A stretch of DNA of 64,000 bases from Paracoccaceae bacterium (GCA_027489375.1 JAIXZW010000012.1:434001-498000), one strand, 5' to 3'. Shown: positions 1-9,248, counted from the first letter of the stretch. The notes: generated from the sequence alone by a model not told the origin. Numbers and translations are program-made.

Positions 1-1040
1 AGTTCGCGGTCCTTGCGCAGGGCTTTGTCGACCACGCCGCGGTTGAGGAAGAATTGCAACTCCTCCCACGACGGATAGGCGGGGGTGCAGCCGTGGCGGC
101 TGACGGCGAAAGCCCCGCAGGCATTGGCGTATTTCAGCGTGACGGGCCAAGGTTCGCCATCGAGCCAGCCCTTGATCAGGCCGGACATGAAGCCGTCGCC
201 CGCGCCGAGGACGTTGAACACCTCGATCGGGAAGCCCGGCCCTGCCTGACCTTCGTCCAGCGTGTCGGGGATGGGGCCGGTGAAGGCGGCGGCCCCCATC
301 GGGCCGCGTTTGCAGACGAGCGTGGCCTTGGACACGGCGCGGACGGCGCGGAGGGCTGCGATGGTGTCGGTGGTGCCGCCCGCGATGTGGAATTCCTCTT
401 CCGTGCCGACGATCAGGTCGAAGAGGTGCAGGGTCGCTTGCAGCTTGGCGGTGACGGCGGCGGATTCGATGAAGCGGCTTTCGCCATCGCCGTGGCCCGC
501 CAGACCCCAGAGGTTGGGGCGGTAGTCGATGTCGAGCGCGGTCTGCGCGCCGTGCTTGCGGGCAAGGGTCAGCGCCTTCATCACCGCCGCTTCGGTGCGG
601 GGGTGCGACAGGTGCGTTCCGGTGGCGACGACCGCGCGGGATTGGGCGATGAAGCCTTCGTCGATGTCATCCTCGCACAGCGCCATGTCGGCGCAGTTTT
701 CGCGGTAGAAGATGAGCGGGAATTGCTTTTCGTCGCGGATGCCAAGGAGGACGAGGGCGGTCAGGCGTTCCCTGTCGGTGATGACGCCGCGGGTGTCCAC
801 GCCTTCGCGGGCGAGTTCCTCGCGGATGAAGCGGCCCATGTGTTCGTCGCCGACGCGGGTGATCAGCGCGGATTTGAGGCCAAGCCGTGCGGTGCCTGCC
901 GCCATGTTGGTGGGCGAGCCGCCGATGTATTTCTGGAAACTGCCCATGTCTTCGAGCCGCCCGCCCACCTGCGCGCCGTAAAGGTCGACCGAGGAGCGGC
1001 CGATGGTGATGACGTCGAGCGTTTTGGTGGATGCGGTCAT
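1..1040 (-). CDS. iolC: 5-dehydro-2-deoxygluconokinase IolC (3' end cut by window edge)
   Basis: PfkB/ribokinase-family kinase that phosphorylates 5-dehydro-2-deoxy-D-gluconate in cytosolic myo-inositol breakdown. The N-terminus reads TLDVITIGRSSVDLYG, followed by the PfkB substrate-loop GGSPTN near residue 40. The second PfkB signature, with GAGDGF carrying the catalytic Asp, is near residue 280. The start is the ATG at 1040, where the family normally begins. The frame stays open past the usual ~325-residue end of a single-domain IolC (FFLNRGVVDKALRKD), so a C-terminal DUF2090 aldolase-like domain, common in alphaproteobacterial IolC, probably lies beyond the window. It follows the RpiR-type regulator on the same strand, with an IolR-type operator in the gap. 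The iolC call is strong; the fusion is inference. Confidence 0.9.
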   Translation of the reverse strand, partial: MTASTKTLDVITIGRSSVDLYGAQVGGRLEDMGSFQKYIGGSPTNMAAGTARLGLKSALITRVGDEHMGRFIREELAREGVDTRGVITDRERLTALVLLGIRDEKQFPLIFYRENCADMALCEDDIDEGFIAQSRAVVATGTHLSHPRTEAAVMKALTLARKHGAQTALDIDYRPNLWGLAGHGDGESRFIESAAVTAKLQATLHLFDLIVGTEEEFHIAGGTTDTIAALRAVRAVSKATLVCKRGPMGAAAFTGPIPDTLDEGQAGPGFPIEVFNVLGAGDGFMSGLIKGWLDGEPWPVTLKYANACGAFAVSRHGCTPAYPSWEELQFFLNRGVVDKALRKDRE

Positions 1041-1098
1041 GGAAATATCCCTATTCTGCGGCGGCGGCTGGCACGGAGACTCATGCGCCGCAGCTTTT

Positions 1099-1114
1099 TG
1101 GAATATTTATTCCA
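1099..1114. promoter_or_regulatory. IolR-type operator upstream of iolC
   Basis: TGGAATATTTATTCCA is a perfect 16-bp inverted repeat containing GGAA-N6-TTCC. It lies about 59 bp upstream of the iolC start. GGAA-N6-TTCC is the motif described for the RpiR-family repressor IolR of Sinorhizobium meliloti. A second copy precedes the regulator gene itself. Confidence 0.75.
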
Positions 1115-1141
1115 TTATGCACCGCAGGGGAAGCGAAAACT

Positions 1142-1972
1142 TCATTCCCGCGCCGAACCGACCGCAACGGCAAGCGAGAGCGCCAGCGCGATGGTGGCCG
1201 AGAGCGAGCGGAAGGCGCCGAAGTCCACCTCGGGCACGGTGATGATGGCGGAGGAGGTGCGGGCGAGCGGGCTGGTGACGCGGTCGGTCAGGCCGATCAC
1301 GGGAAGGCCACGGTCGCGGGCATCCTGTGCCAGCGTCAGAGTTTCTTCGGAATAGGGCGCGAAGGTGATGGCGAGGACCGCATCGCCGGGGCGCAGGGCG
1401 AAGCGGTGGTCAAGCTTGCCTACCCCGTCATGCAGCATGGCGGGGACGGACATCTTTTCGAAGACGTAGACGAGGTAGGAGGCCACGGGGAAGGCGCGGC
1501 GGAAGCCGACGACATGGATGGTTTCGGCCTTTGACAGGGTTTGCACCGCATCGGCCAGCGCGGTTTCATCCACGGTTTTGGCAAGGGATTCGAGCGAGAG
1601 GCGGCCTGCTTCGATGAATTCGGCCAGAAGCGCCGCGGGGCTGCCCGCGCCGCCCTCCTTGAGGTTGCGCAGGCGGGTGGAATAGTCGGGCCAGCCGGGG
1701 GCATAGGCTTCGCGGAACAGCTTCTGCATCTCGGAAAAGCCGGAGAAGCCGATGATCTGGCAAAAGCGCATGAGCGCCGAGGGCGGCACGTCGGCCCCTG
1801 CGGCAAGCTCGGCCACGGTCGAGACGGCGATGCGGTCGGAATGGGCGGCGATGTAATCGGCGCATTGGCGCAGGCGGCGCGGCAGGTCGGGGGTGATCTG
1901 GGTCAGGCGCTCGCGGAATTCATCGACCGTCGCGGGGGCGCTGCCGTGGTTTGCGATGCTGTCGTCGGTCAT
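1142..1972 (-). CDS. iolR: MurR/RpiR-family transcriptional regulator, probable inositol repressor
   Basis: A 276-residue regulator with an N-terminal RpiR helix-turn-helix (about residues 15-90, including VAELAAGADVPPSALMRFCQ) and a C-terminal SIS sugar-phosphate-binding domain (about 125-265, with IHVVGFRRAFPVASYLVYVF). RpiR/SIS regulators sense phosphorylated sugar intermediates. It lies just upstream of iolC on the same strand, and GGAA-N6-TTCC palindromes lie both before its own start (2006-2021) and before iolC. Together these make it the likely autoregulated repressor of inositol catabolism. The ATG at 1972 is followed by a low-complexity stretch before the HTH, and no better internal start is evident. 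The family assignment is firm; the iol role rests on context and operators. Confidence 0.85.
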   Translation of the reverse strand: MTDDSIANHGSAPATVDEFRERLTQITPDLPRRLRQCADYIAAHSDRIAVSTVAELAAGADVPPSALMRFCQIIGFSGFSEMQKLFREAYAPGWPDYSTRLRNLKEGGAGSPAALLAEFIEAGRLSLESLAKTVDETALADAVQTLSKAETIHVVGFRRAFPVASYLVYVFEKMSVPAMLHDGVGKLDHRFALRPGDAVLAITFAPYSEETLTLAQDARDRGLPVIGLTDRVTSPLARTSSAIITVPEVDFGAFRSLSATIALALSLAVAVGSARE

Positions 1973-2005
1973 GGCTGTCCCCTGTTTCGGGGCAAGCTAA
2001 CAACA

Positions 2006-2021
2006 TGGAACGAATATTCCA
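2006..2021. promoter_or_regulatory. IolR-type operator upstream of the rpiR-family gene
   Basis: TGGAACGAATATTCCA holds GGAA-N6-TTCC and lies 34 bp upstream of the regulator ATG, consistent with autoregulation. The outer six bases on each side (TGGAAC/ATTCCA) are symmetrical at five positions. A further GGAAC half site follows at about 2031. Confidence 0.7.
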
Positions 2022-2045
2022 ACTGTAAATGGAACGCGGGGGGCG

Positions 2046-2152
2046 CGTTTTCTGGCGCAGAAAACGGGACGGAATTTGGCGCAAATTCCGGCGGAAAGCG
2101 TCGGGGCCGTTTCCTGCGTCAGGAAACGGGGCGATTTCTGCGTCAGAAATCG
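2046..2152. repeat. Array of four short perfect palindromes
   Basis: Four consecutive hairpin sequences with different arms and a 3-nt loop. 2046-2066: arm CGTTTTCTG, loop GCG. 2070-2090: arm CGGAATTTG, loop GCG. 2107-2129: arm CCGTTTCCTG, loop CGT. 2132-2152: arm CGATTTCTG, loop CGT. All arms are perfect. The last palindrome contains the final codons and TGA stop (2143-2145) of the gamma carbonic anhydrase gene. The array ends the yicC-gmk operon, and a near-copy lies at 38443-38548. It may act as transcript-end structure, but there is no U-tract. Confidence 0.85.
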
Positions 2153-2670
2153 GCGACCGGGCGCAAGCCGTGGCGGAAGCGCAGCGCGTTGGCGCGGTAG
2201 CCTGCGGCGGATTTCAGAAGGCGCTCGCGTGCCGCTTCGTCCAGCATCCGGACCACCTTGCCCGGTGCGCCCATGACGAGGGCGCCAGCGGGGATTTCCT
2301 TGCCTTCGGTCACAAGCGCCCCTGCCCCAATCAGGCAGCCCTTGCCGATCCTTGCCCCGTTCAGGATGGTCGCGCCCATGCCGATCAGCGTGCCGTCACC
2401 GATGGTGCAGCCGTGCAGCATCGCCTTGTGGCCGATGGTGCAATCGGCTCCGATCACCAAGGGGTAGCCCATGTCGGTATGGAGGACGCAGTTTTCCTGC
2501 ACGTTGGACCCCTGCCCCACGGTGATCATTTCATTGTCGCCCCGGATGGTGGTGCCGAACCAGACGGAGGCATCGGCCAGAAGCGTGACGCGGCCGATCA
2601 GGTTGGCATCAGGTGCCACCCATGCGGCGGGGTCGATCGCGGGGGCGATGCCGTCGAGGGAATAGATCAT
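2143..2670 (-). CDS. Gamma-carbonic anhydrase family protein
   Basis: A 175-residue left-handed beta-helix protein built from hexapeptide repeats ([38 protein letters not shown]), of the gamma-carbonic anhydrase / PaaY / YrdA family. The zinc-ligand histidines typical of the family appear in QENCVLHTD and [11 protein letters not shown]. Members bind a metal between subunits of a trimer, and some hydrate CO2, but for this subfamily the substrate is often unproven. The ATG at 2670 has a good AAGGAG site, and its first bases overlap the gmk stop (ATGA), so the two are translationally coupled. The stop codon is supplied by one of the palindromes of the 2046-2152 array. Confidence 0.88.
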   Translation of the reverse strand: MIYSLDGIAPAIDPAAWVAPDANLIGRVTLLADASVWFGTTIRGDNEMITVGQGSNVQENCVLHTDMGYPLVIGADCTIGHKAMLHGCTIGDGTLIGMGATILNGARIGKGCLIGAGALVTEGKEIPAGALVMGAPGKVVRMLDEAARERLLKSAAGYRANALRFRHGLRPVADF

Positions 2671-3308
2671 CGGGCCAGAAACTCCTTGTTCAGACCGCGC
2701 ACGAAATCGTTGAGCATGGGCTGGCGCGTGCGGCGCAGGCGTTCGGCGGTGAGGATGGTCTTGAGCCGCTCGAAGGTGTCGCCAAGGTCTTCGTTGATCA
2801 GGACGTAATCGTATTCGGCCCAATGGCTGATCTCGTCGCGGCTTTTCGCCATGCGGCCCGCGATCACCTCGTCGCTGTCCTGACCACGGCTGCGCAGGCG
2901 GCGGTCGAGTTCGGCGATGGAGGGGGGCAGGACGAAGATCGAGACGACATCGCCGCCAAGGGCGGAGTTGCGGATCTGCTGCCCGCCCTGCCAGTCGATG
3001 TCGAAGACGGTGTCGCGGCCTTCGCGCATGTTCGCCTCGACCGGGCTTTTGGGGGTGCCGTAGAAATTGCCGAACACCTCGGCATGTTCGAGCATCTCGC
3101 CCGCGGCGACCATGCCTTCGAATGCGTCGCGGCTGCGGAAGAAGTAGTCGCGGCCATCCGCCTCGCCCGCGCGGGGTTTGCGGGTGGTGGCCGAGACGGA
3201 GAAGCGCATGGAGGCATCCCATGCCATCAGCATCTTGGTCAGGGTCGATTTGCCCGCACCGGAGGGCGAGGAGAGGATGAGGAGAAGCCCGCGCCGATCC
3301 TGAGCCAT
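2667..3308 (-). CDS. gmk: Guanylate kinase
   Basis: Catalyses ATP + GMP to ADP + GDP in the cytosol. The 213-residue length is usual. The P-loop [10 protein letters not shown] lies at residues 13-22, followed by the GMP-binding segment with [16 protein letters not shown] and the [10 protein letters not shown] region. It sits between yicC (16 bp upstream) and the gamma-carbonic anhydrase gene (4-base ATGA overlap), an operon order common in Rhodobacteraceae. Confidence 0.96.
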   Translation of the reverse strand: MAQDRRGLLLILSSPSGAGKSTLTKMLMAWDASMRFSVSATTRKPRAGEADGRDYFFRSRDAFEGMVAAGEMLEHAEVFGNFYGTPKSPVEANMREGRDTVFDIDWQGGQQIRNSALGGDVVSIFVLPPSIAELDRRLRSRGQDSDEVIAGRMAKSRDEISHWAEYDYVLINEDLGDTFERLKTILTAERLRRTRQPMLNDFVRGLNKEFLAR

Positions 3309-3324
3309 CGTCTTTTCCCCCCGC

Positions 3325-4224
3325 TTATTCCACGTTCTGAACCTGCTCGCGCATCTGATCTATGACGGTCTTGAGGTCAAGGCCGATGCGGGTCAGCGCC
3401 GTGGACTGGGATTTGGAGCAGAGGGTGTTCGCCTCGCGCATGAATTCCTGCATCAGGAAATCGAATTTGCGGCCCACGGGGGCGGGGTCTGCCAGCAGGG
3501 CGCGGGCGGCGGCGACATGGGCGGAGAGGCGGTCGAGTTCTTCGGTCACGTCCTGTTTGACGGCGAGCAGGGCGAGTTCCTGCGCGATGCGGGATTCATC
3601 AAGGCTGTCGGTGTTGGACAGCAGTTTGGCGATGGCCTCGCGGAGGGCGGTGGCGGCAAGGGTGCGGCGGGCTTCGGCTTCCACCTTTGCCTCGGCGTGT
3701 AGGGTTCCGATGGTGTCGAGCTGGGCGGCAATGACGGCGTTGAGGGCGGCCCCTTCGGCGGCGCGCATGGCGGTGAAATCGGCAAGGAGCGCGGGCAGGT
3801 CGGCAAGGATCGCGGCGCGGAGGGGGGCGGTGTCTTCGTCCGCCGAGGAGGTGTCGAGCACGCCGCGTACCGACAGGACATCGGCGGCGGTGGCTTGGGC
3901 AAGGGTCACGCCCGCCGTCATCGCCGCCTGTTCGATCTGGCCGAGCGCGCGGAGCACCTGTGACAGCGCGGGGGCGTTGACGCGCAAGCCTTCGGCCCCT
4001 TCGGCCAGACCGTCGCGGGCGACCTTCAGCGAGAGCGAGACGTTGCCGCGCCCCAAGGCCTTGGAGATTTCCGTCCGCAGGGCGAGTTCCAGCCCGTCGA
4101 TCCAGTCGGGCACGCGCAGGCGCAGGTCCAGCCCCTTGCCGTTGACCGAGCGGATGTCCCATGTCCAGCCATGGCCCGCCCCCTGCCCCTTGGCGGCGGC
4201 GAAGCCTGTCATCGAGATGGTCAT
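3325..4224 (-). CDS. yicC: YicC/YloC family endoribonuclease
   Basis: A 299-residue protein with the YicC N-terminal signature ([31 protein letters not shown]) and the conserved C-terminal DUF1732 end ([20 protein letters not shown]...[16 protein letters not shown]). E. coli YicC is reported as an endoribonuclease acting on certain small RNAs. The gene is first in a yicC-gmk-gamma carbonic anhydrase transcription unit. The start fits the family exactly. Confidence 0.93.
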   Translation of the reverse strand: MTISMTGFAAAKGQGAGHGWTWDIRSVNGKGLDLRLRVPDWIDGLELALRTEISKALGRGNVSLSLKVARDGLAEGAEGLRVNAPALSQVLRALGQIEQAAMTAGVTLAQATAADVLSVRGVLDTSSADEDTAPLRAAILADLPALLADFTAMRAAEGAALNAVIAAQLDTIGTLHAEAKVEAEARRTLAATALREAIAKLLSNTDSLDESRIAQELALLAVKQDVTEELDRLSAHVAAARALLADPAPVGRKFDFLMQEFMREANTLCSKSQSTALTRIGLDLKTVIDQMREQVQNVE

Positions 4225-4415
4225 GGGCGGTCCCTTTCTGCGGCGGGGATGGGGCGTCTTTCTCGCGGTCGGGCGTTTACCATTTGTTTAGAATTTTCCC
4301 AAACCGACCGATGCGCGGTGTAACCTGTCCGAACGGATGGGGCGCTTACGGTCCCCGCCCTTCCGTCCGTAACAGAGGGGGACACAGGCGACAACTGGGC
4401 TGAACGGGCGGAACG

Positions 4416-5039
4416 ATGGGCGCGGAACGATCTAACCTTGCACGGCTGCACCCTGCGCCTGCGACCGCGCCGATGGCGGCGATGCTGCGCGCGCATTGGC
4501 AGCGTTTGCGGGACGGTGACGCCCTGCCCCGCCGCGACCAGTTCAGCCCGCGTGAATTGGCCCCCGTGCTGTCGTCGATGTTCCTGATCGAGGGGACGGA
4601 GCGGGGGGCGGCGCGGTTCCTGATTGCGGGGCGGGTGATCTGCGCGCTTTACGGGATGGAACTGCGCGGTGCGCCGCTGGGGCTGCTGTTCGAGCCTGTG
4701 GCGCGGGCCGAGATCGCGGGGATCGTGGCGGGGGTTGGTGACGGACCTTCGACGGTGGACCTGACGCTGCGGGCGGCGCGGGGGGCGGGGCGTCCGGCGC
4801 TGATGGCGCGGATGATGTTCCTGCCGATGGCGAACCGGATGGGGACGCGGGATCTGGCGATCGGAACGATGGAGGTTTCGGCCGAGGGTCGGGCGGTGCC
4901 GATGTGGCCCAACGGCGAATTCGGCCACCCGCCGCGGCGGTTCACCATCGAACGCTGCCTGCGCGGGCCGCTGGCGGCAGGCGGGGCCGAGGCCGTGGAG
5001 CCGCCCCCGCGTGGCGTACCGTTGCGGCTAGTGGAATAG
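4416..5039 (+). CDS. PAS domain-containing protein (PAS_5 family)
   Basis: A 207-residue cytosolic protein of the PAS_5 type found in many copies in Rhodobacteraceae. The conserved block runs from MLRAHWQRLRDGDALPRRDQ through a PAS-like fold (about residues 45-150) to FTIERCLRGP near the end. It has no effector domain, and its function is unknown. It is transcribed divergently from yicC across a 191-bp gap and convergently towards the DAHP synthase gene. Confidence 0.8.
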   Translation: MGAERSNLARLHPAPATAPMAAMLRAHWQRLRDGDALPRRDQFSPRELAPVLSSMFLIEGTERGAARFLIAGRVICALYGMELRGAPLGLLFEPVARAEIAGIVAGVGDGPSTVDLTLRAARGAGRPALMARMMFLPMANRMGTRDLAIGTMEVSAEGRAVPMWPNGEFGHPPRRFTIERCLRGPLAAGGAEAVEPPPRGVPLRLVE

Positions 5040-5040
5040 C

Positions 5041-5068
5041 AAAAGGGCGGCCCCTTGCGGGACCGCCC
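5041..5068 (-). terminator. Rho-independent terminator of the DAHP synthase gene
   Basis: Read on the minus strand, this is a 10-bp stem (arm GGGCGGTCCC, one G-U pair) with a GCAA tetraloop followed by TTTTGC. It lies about 20 bp beyond the stop of the gene at 5089. It may also end the convergent PAS gene. Confidence 0.8.
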
Positions 5069-5088
5069 CTGTCGGATATCGCCCGCGA

Positions 5089-6459
5089 TCAGAGCGCGAC
5101 GCGGCGCTGGGTGTCGCGCAGGGCCGTCAGTTCCTCGGCCACGAGGAAGGCCAGTTCCAGCGACTGCGAGGCGTTGAGGCGCGGGTCGCAGGCGGTGTGG
5201 TAGCGGTCCGACAGATCCTCGTCCGTCACGGCGCGCAGGCCGCCGGTGCATTCGGTCACGTCCTTGCCCGTCATCTCGAAATGCACGCCGCCGGGGATCG
5301 TGCCCTCGGCCTTGTGGATGGAGAAGAATTCGCGGACCTCGCGCAGCACGGAATCAAACGGGCGGGTCTTGTAGCCCGTGGACGATTTGATCGTGTTGCC
5401 GTGCATCGGGTCGCAGGACCAGACGACATTCGCGCCCTCGTCCTGCACCGTCTTGATCAGGCGTGGCAGGTGGTCGCCCACTTTGCCCGCGCCGAAGCGG
5501 GCGATCAGCGTCAGGCGACCGGCTTCGTTCTGCGGGTTCAGTTTCGCCATGAGGACCTTGAGGTCTTCGGCGGTGGTCGAGGGGCCGCATTTCAGGCCGA
5601 TGGGGTTCAGCACGCCACGGCAGAATTCGACATGCGCGCCATCGGGCTGGCGGGTGCGGTCGCCGATCCAGATCATGTGGCCGGAGCCTGCCACGTTCTG
5701 GCCGGTGATGCTGTCGACGCGGCAGAGCGCCTCTTCGTATTCCAGAAGCAGGGCTTCGTGGCTGGTGTAGAAGTCGACGCGGGAAAGTTCGTTGGCGGTG
5801 TCCGAATTCACCCCCGCCGCGTTCATGAAGTCGAGCGCGTCGGAGATGCGGTTCGAGAGTTCGCGGTAGCGTTCGGCCTTGTCATGTTCGGCAAAGCCGA
5901 GGGTCCAGCTATGGACGCGGTGGATATCGGCAAAGCCGCCGGTCGAGAAGGCGCGGAGCAGGTTGAGCGAGGCCGCGGCCTGCGTGTAGGCCTGCAACAT
6001 GCGCTGCGGATCGGCCACGCGGGCGGCGGGGGTCGCCTCGAACCCGTTGATGATGTCGCCCTTGTAGGAGGGCATCTCGACGCCGTCGATCACCTCGGTG
6101 GGCGCGGAGCGGGGCTTGGCGAACTGGCCCGCCATGCGGCCGACCTTGATGACCGGAACCTTGGCGCCATAGGTCAGCACCACGGCCATTTGCAGCATGA
6201 CGCGGAAGGTGTCGCGGATGTTGTCCGCCGAGAATTCGGCGAAGCTTTCGGCGCAGTCGCCGCCCTGAAGCAGGAAGGCCTTGCCTTCGGCGGCAAGGGC
6301 GAGCTGCTTTTTCAGCTTGCGTGCCTCACCCGCAAAGACGAGCGGCGGATATTTGGCAAGCTGCGCCTCGACGGCATTGAGTGCGGCCTGATCCGGATAG
6401 TCGGGCATCTGGATCCGCGGTTTTGCGCGCCAATCCGTTTTGGTCCAGCCCTTGGTCAT
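5089..6459 (-). CDS. Class II 3-deoxy-7-phosphoheptulonate (DAHP) synthase
   Basis: Condenses phosphoenolpyruvate with erythrose 4-phosphate, the first step of the shikimate pathway. The 456-residue class II (plant-like) enzyme shows [61 protein letters not shown] and [12 protein letters not shown]. The ATG at 6459 is preceded by GGAGCGAAG and gives the family N-terminus [14 protein letters not shown]; a longer upstream reading frame lacks homology-like sequence. It is monocistronic with its own terminator and divergent from the GlxA-type regulator. Confidence 0.96.
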   Translation of the reverse strand: MTKGWTKTDWRAKPRIQMPDYPDQAALNAVEAQLAKYPPLVFAGEARKLKKQLALAAEGKAFLLQGGDCAESFAEFSADNIRDTFRVMLQMAVVLTYGAKVPVIKVGRMAGQFAKPRSAPTEVIDGVEMPSYKGDIINGFEATPAARVADPQRMLQAYTQAAASLNLLRAFSTGGFADIHRVHSWTLGFAEHDKAERYRELSNRISDALDFMNAAGVNSDTANELSRVDFYTSHEALLLEYEEALCRVDSITGQNVAGSGHMIWIGDRTRQPDGAHVEFCRGVLNPIGLKCGPSTTAEDLKVLMAKLNPQNEAGRLTLIARFGAGKVGDHLPRLIKTVQDEGANVVWSCDPMHGNTIKSSTGYKTRPFDSVLREVREFFSIHKAEGTIPGGVHFEMTGKDVTECTGGLRAVTDEDLSDRYHTACDPRLNASQSLELAFLVAEELTALRDTQRRVAL

Positions 6460-6616
6460 ATCTTCGCTCCGAGAGTTTGCGGTAACGGGCGCGGTATAAG
6501 GAAAAGCGCGGCATATGCAAAGGGAGAAACTGGCCTTAAGGCGCCGCAAGCGGGTCTTGCGGTCGGCAAGGTTTGGTGAAAGGCTGCGCCCAATTACGAC
6601 ACCAGCAGGTCGCAAC

Positions 6617-7633
6617 ATGTCCATCACTCCGAAGAAGGCCCAGAACGTGGGCAAATCGGTCGAGCCGAGACGCTTCGTCTTTCTGCTCCTCGACCGCTTC
6701 ACGATGCTGTCCTTTGCGAGTGCCATCGAACCCCTGCGGATCGCCAACCGGATATCGGGGGCGGAGCTTTATACGTGGAAGCTTGCGGGCGAAGGCGGCG
6801 AGGTGGCGGTCTGTTCCAACGGGGCGGCCTTCAAGCTGGACATGGGGCTGGACGAGATCGAGCGCGAGGATACGGTTCTGGTCTGCGGCGGCATCGACGT
6901 GCAGCGGGCGACGACCAAGGCGGTGCTGAACTGGCTGCGGCGCGAGGCGCGGCGCGGGGTGACGATGGGCGGCCTTTGCACGGGTGCCTATGCGATTGCC
7001 AAGGCGGGGCTGCTGGACGGGAAAAAGGCGACGATCCACTGGGAGAACCAGGACGGGTTCCTTGAGGAATTCGAGGATGTGCGGCTGACGAAATCGGTCT
7101 TCGTGATGGATGGCAACCGCTGGACCACGGCGGGGGGGACAAGCTCGCTCGACCTCATGCTCAAGGTCATTGCCGCCGATCACGGCGAGGATATCGCCAA
7201 TACGGTGGCGGACCAGTTGATCTATTCCACCATCCGCACCGATCAGGACACGCAGCGCCTGTCGATCCCCACGCGTATCGGCGTGCGGCATCCCAAGCTG
7301 AGCCAGGTGATCCAGATGATGGAAGGCAACATCGAAGACCCGATGTCGCCCGCCGATCTGGCCGAGGAAGTGGGCATGTCGACGCGGCAGCTGGAGCGGC
7401 TGTTCCGCCGCTATCTGAACCGCTCGCCCAAACGCTATTACATGGAATTGCGGCTGCAAAAGGCGCGCAACCTGCTGATGCAGACGGATATGAGCGTGAT
7501 CAACGTGGCGCTGGCTTGCGGTTTCGCCTCGCCCTCGCATTTCTCGAAATGCTACCGCGCGCATTACAACACCACCCCCTACCGCGAGCGCGGCACGCAG
7601 GGTGGCGGCACGGGTGTCAGACTGTCCATTTGA
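6617..7633 (+). CDS. GlxA-family transcriptional regulator (DJ-1/PfpI-like + AraC)
   Basis: A 338-residue regulator. An N-terminal DJ-1/PfpI-like domain (about residues 15-190, with the nucleophile-elbow motif [11 protein letters not shown] near residue 120) is followed by a C-terminal AraC/XylS DNA-binding domain (about 230-325, with [20 protein letters not shown] and [17 protein letters not shown]). GbdR and related members control choline/glycine-betaine or other amine catabolism in pseudomonads. The start chosen (ATG 6617) avoids a 34-residue basic upstream extension. The downstream importer and DMGDH-like flavoprotein make regulation of that cluster plausible but unproven. A 7-bp hairpin (7634-7651, arm CGCAAGG) directly follows the stop. 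Confidence 0.85.
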   Translation: MSITPKKAQNVGKSVEPRRFVFLLLDRFTMLSFASAIEPLRIANRISGAELYTWKLAGEGGEVAVCSNGAAFKLDMGLDEIEREDTVLVCGGIDVQRATTKAVLNWLRREARRGVTMGGLCTGAYAIAKAGLLDGKKATIHWENQDGFLEEFEDVRLTKSVFVMDGNRWTTAGGTSSLDLMLKVIAADHGEDIANTVADQLIYSTIRTDQDTQRLSIPTRIGVRHPKLSQVIQMMEGNIEDPMSPADLAEEVGMSTRQLERLFRRYLNRSPKRYYMELRLQKARNLLMQTDMSVINVALACGFASPSHFSKCYRAHYNTTPYRERGTQGGGTGVRLSI

Positions 7634-7767
7634 CGCAAGGGAAGCCTTGCGGGCGGGCGGGTGCCGCGTGTAGCGGGGCGCGCCGATCCGGCACATGCGG
7701 GGTGCTGGCGGATCGGCTGCGGGGCGTGAGTCGGCGCAATATGTAGTCACCATGTCGACAAGAAGCG

Positions 7768-7786
7768 CCGGAAACGGCCATTCCGG
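7768..7786. promoter_or_regulatory. Inverted repeat upstream of livK-like gene
   Basis: CCGGAA-N7-TTCCGG, about 140 bp before the ATG of the binding-protein gene and 135 bp after the regulator stop. It has the form of an operator, but no partner is assigned. The rest of the 289-bp gap is AT-richer and promoter-like towards 7800-7870. Confidence 0.35.
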
Positions 7787-7823
7787 TCGTCAGTGCAAAT
7801 AATAACTTCCTGTAAGAAAAGAA

Positions 7824-7905
7824 GAACTTTCGGATTTTGGCCCGATCAACAAGACACTTTTCTTTTGGCGGGACGCGCACTACGTTCAGCGCAGGACGAA
7901 AGTTC
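7824..7905. promoter_or_regulatory. Long-range inverted repeat in the livK-like 5' region
   Basis: GAACTTTCG at 7824-7832 is the exact reverse complement of CGAAAGTTC at 7897-7905, just upstream of the AGGGAGA ribosome site and the ATG at 7923. The two could be separate half-sites, or could fold in the 5' untranslated RNA. Function unknown. Confidence 0.35.
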
Positions 7906-7922
7906 CATTCAGGGAGACAAGA

Positions 7923-9104
7923 ATGAAGAAACTGCTGCTGGCCACCGCCGCGACTGCGCTTTGCTCGGGCGCCGCTCTGGCCGATGACGTGAAACTGGGC
8001 ATCCTTCTCGGCTTCACCGGTCCGCTTGAATCGACCGTGCCGGACATGGCCAAGGGTGCGGAATTCGCCGTCAAGGAAGTCAACGATTCGGGCAAGTTCG
8101 CGCTCGGCACCGTGACGACTGTCAACGGCGACACCACCTGCGTCGACGCGACCGCTGCGACCGCTGCTGCCGAACGTCTGATCACCTCGGAAGGGGTGAA
8201 GGGCATCATCGGGGGCGACTGCTCGGGTGTCACGGGTGCCGTGCTCCAGAACGTCGCGCGTCCGAATGGCGTGGGCATGATCTCGCCCTCGGCCACCTCG
8301 CCCGCGCTTTCGACCGCCGAAGATGACGGCCTGTTCTTCCGCACCGCCCCGTCGGATGCGCGTCAGGGCGAAATCATGGCCGACATCCTGTCGGGCAAGG
8401 GCATCAAGTCGGTCGCCGTGTCCTACACGAACAACGACTACGGCAAGGGTCTGGCCGAAAGCTTCGACGCGGCCTTCAAGGCCAAGGGCGGCTCTGTCAC
8501 CATCTCGGCACCGCATGAAGACGGCAAGGCCGACTATTCGGCCGAAGTCGGCGCTCTGGCCTCGGCTGGCGGCGAGATGCTGATCGTGGCGGGCTATGTC
8601 GACCAGGGCGGCAAGGGCATCATCCAAGCCGCGCTCGACTCGGGCGCGTTCTCGTCCTTCTACCTTGTGGACGGGATGTATGGCGAAAGCCTGATCTCGG
8701 CCATCGGCGACGGGCTGAATGGCGCGATCGGCGCGGTTCCGGGCACGGATTCGCCCGGCGCGGCCAAGTATGAAGAAGCGTCCAAAGCCGCTGGCTTCGA
8801 CGGCTCGAACGCTTTCTCGAAGGAAAGCTATGACGCCGCCGCGCTGATCATGCTGTCGATGGCTGCCGCCAACTCGACCGACTCCAAGGTCTGGACCACC
8901 AAGGTCATGGATCTTGCCAACGCTCCGGGCGAGCAGATCTTCCCGGGCGAGCTTGCCAAGGCTCTCGAACTGATCGCGGCCGGCACGGACATCGACTATG
9001 TCGGCGCTTCGGCTGTCGAACTGGTCGGTCCGGGCGAATCCGCCGGTGCCTACCGCGAATACGAGATCAAGGACGGCAAGATCGAAACCGTCGGCTACCG
9101 CTGA
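7923..9104 (+). CDS. livK: Branched-chain amino-acid-type ABC transporter substrate-binding protein
   Basis: Periplasmic type I binding protein of the LivJ/LivK family, 393 residues. A Sec signal peptide (about 1-21, ending ALA) is followed by KLGILLGFTGPLESTVPDMAKGAE, the usual first ligand-contacting segment. MISPSATSPALS and VAVSYTNNDYGKGLAESF follow, and two Cys near residues 75 and 100 may form a disulfide. It heads a complete importer: ATPases, permeases and a DMGDH-like enzyme lie downstream on the same strand. A strong hairpin follows, suggesting that this gene is expressed above the rest. The ligand cannot be read from sequence; an amino acid or methylated amine is possible. Confidence 0.88.
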   Translation: MKKLLLATAATALCSGAALADDVKLGILLGFTGPLESTVPDMAKGAEFAVKEVNDSGKFALGTVTTVNGDTTCVDATAATAAAERLITSEGVKGIIGGDCSGVTGAVLQNVARPNGVGMISPSATSPALSTAEDDGLFFRTAPSDARQGEIMADILSGKGIKSVAVSYTNNDYGKGLAESFDAAFKAKGGSVTISAPHEDGKADYSAEVGALASAGGEMLIVAGYVDQGGKGIIQAALDSGAFSSFYLVDGMYGESLISAIGDGLNGAIGAVPGTDSPGAAKYEEASKAAGFDGSNAFSKESYDAAALIMLSMAAANSTDSKVWTTKVMDLANAPGEQIFPGELAKALELIAAGTDIDYVGASAVELVGPGESAGAYREYEIKDGKIETVGYR

Positions 9105-9129
9105 TCAATTGATCGCTTGACCACAGGCG

Positions 9130-9160
9130 CGGCCCGGGTAATTCCCCGGGCCGTTGCTTT
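9130..9160 (+). terminator. Hairpin (partial terminator) between livK and livG
   Basis: Perfect 9-bp stem, arm CGGCCCGGG, loop TAATTC, followed by TTGCTTT. It lies 26 bp past the livK stop and 90 bp before livG, a layout that usually lets the abundant binding protein be made in excess of the membrane parts. Confidence 0.7.
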
Positions 9161-9248
9161 AAGAGAAAGGCCGCAGCGCCACGCCGGACAACCGGCGGGA
9201 GAAGCAGGGGCCAACGGGAACCAATCTGGGACCAGTCGGGGGAAACGG

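Noticed and set aside
54-1355. A 433-codon plus-strand open frame over iolC and the end of the regulator
   Set aside because: Opposite strand of iolC; the minus strand has PfkB motifs while this frame has none.
4276-4290. TTTA-N7-TTTA resembling a CtrA site (TTAA-N7-TTAA)
   Set aside because: Each half has one mismatch and there is no cell-cycle gene next to it; too weak to list.
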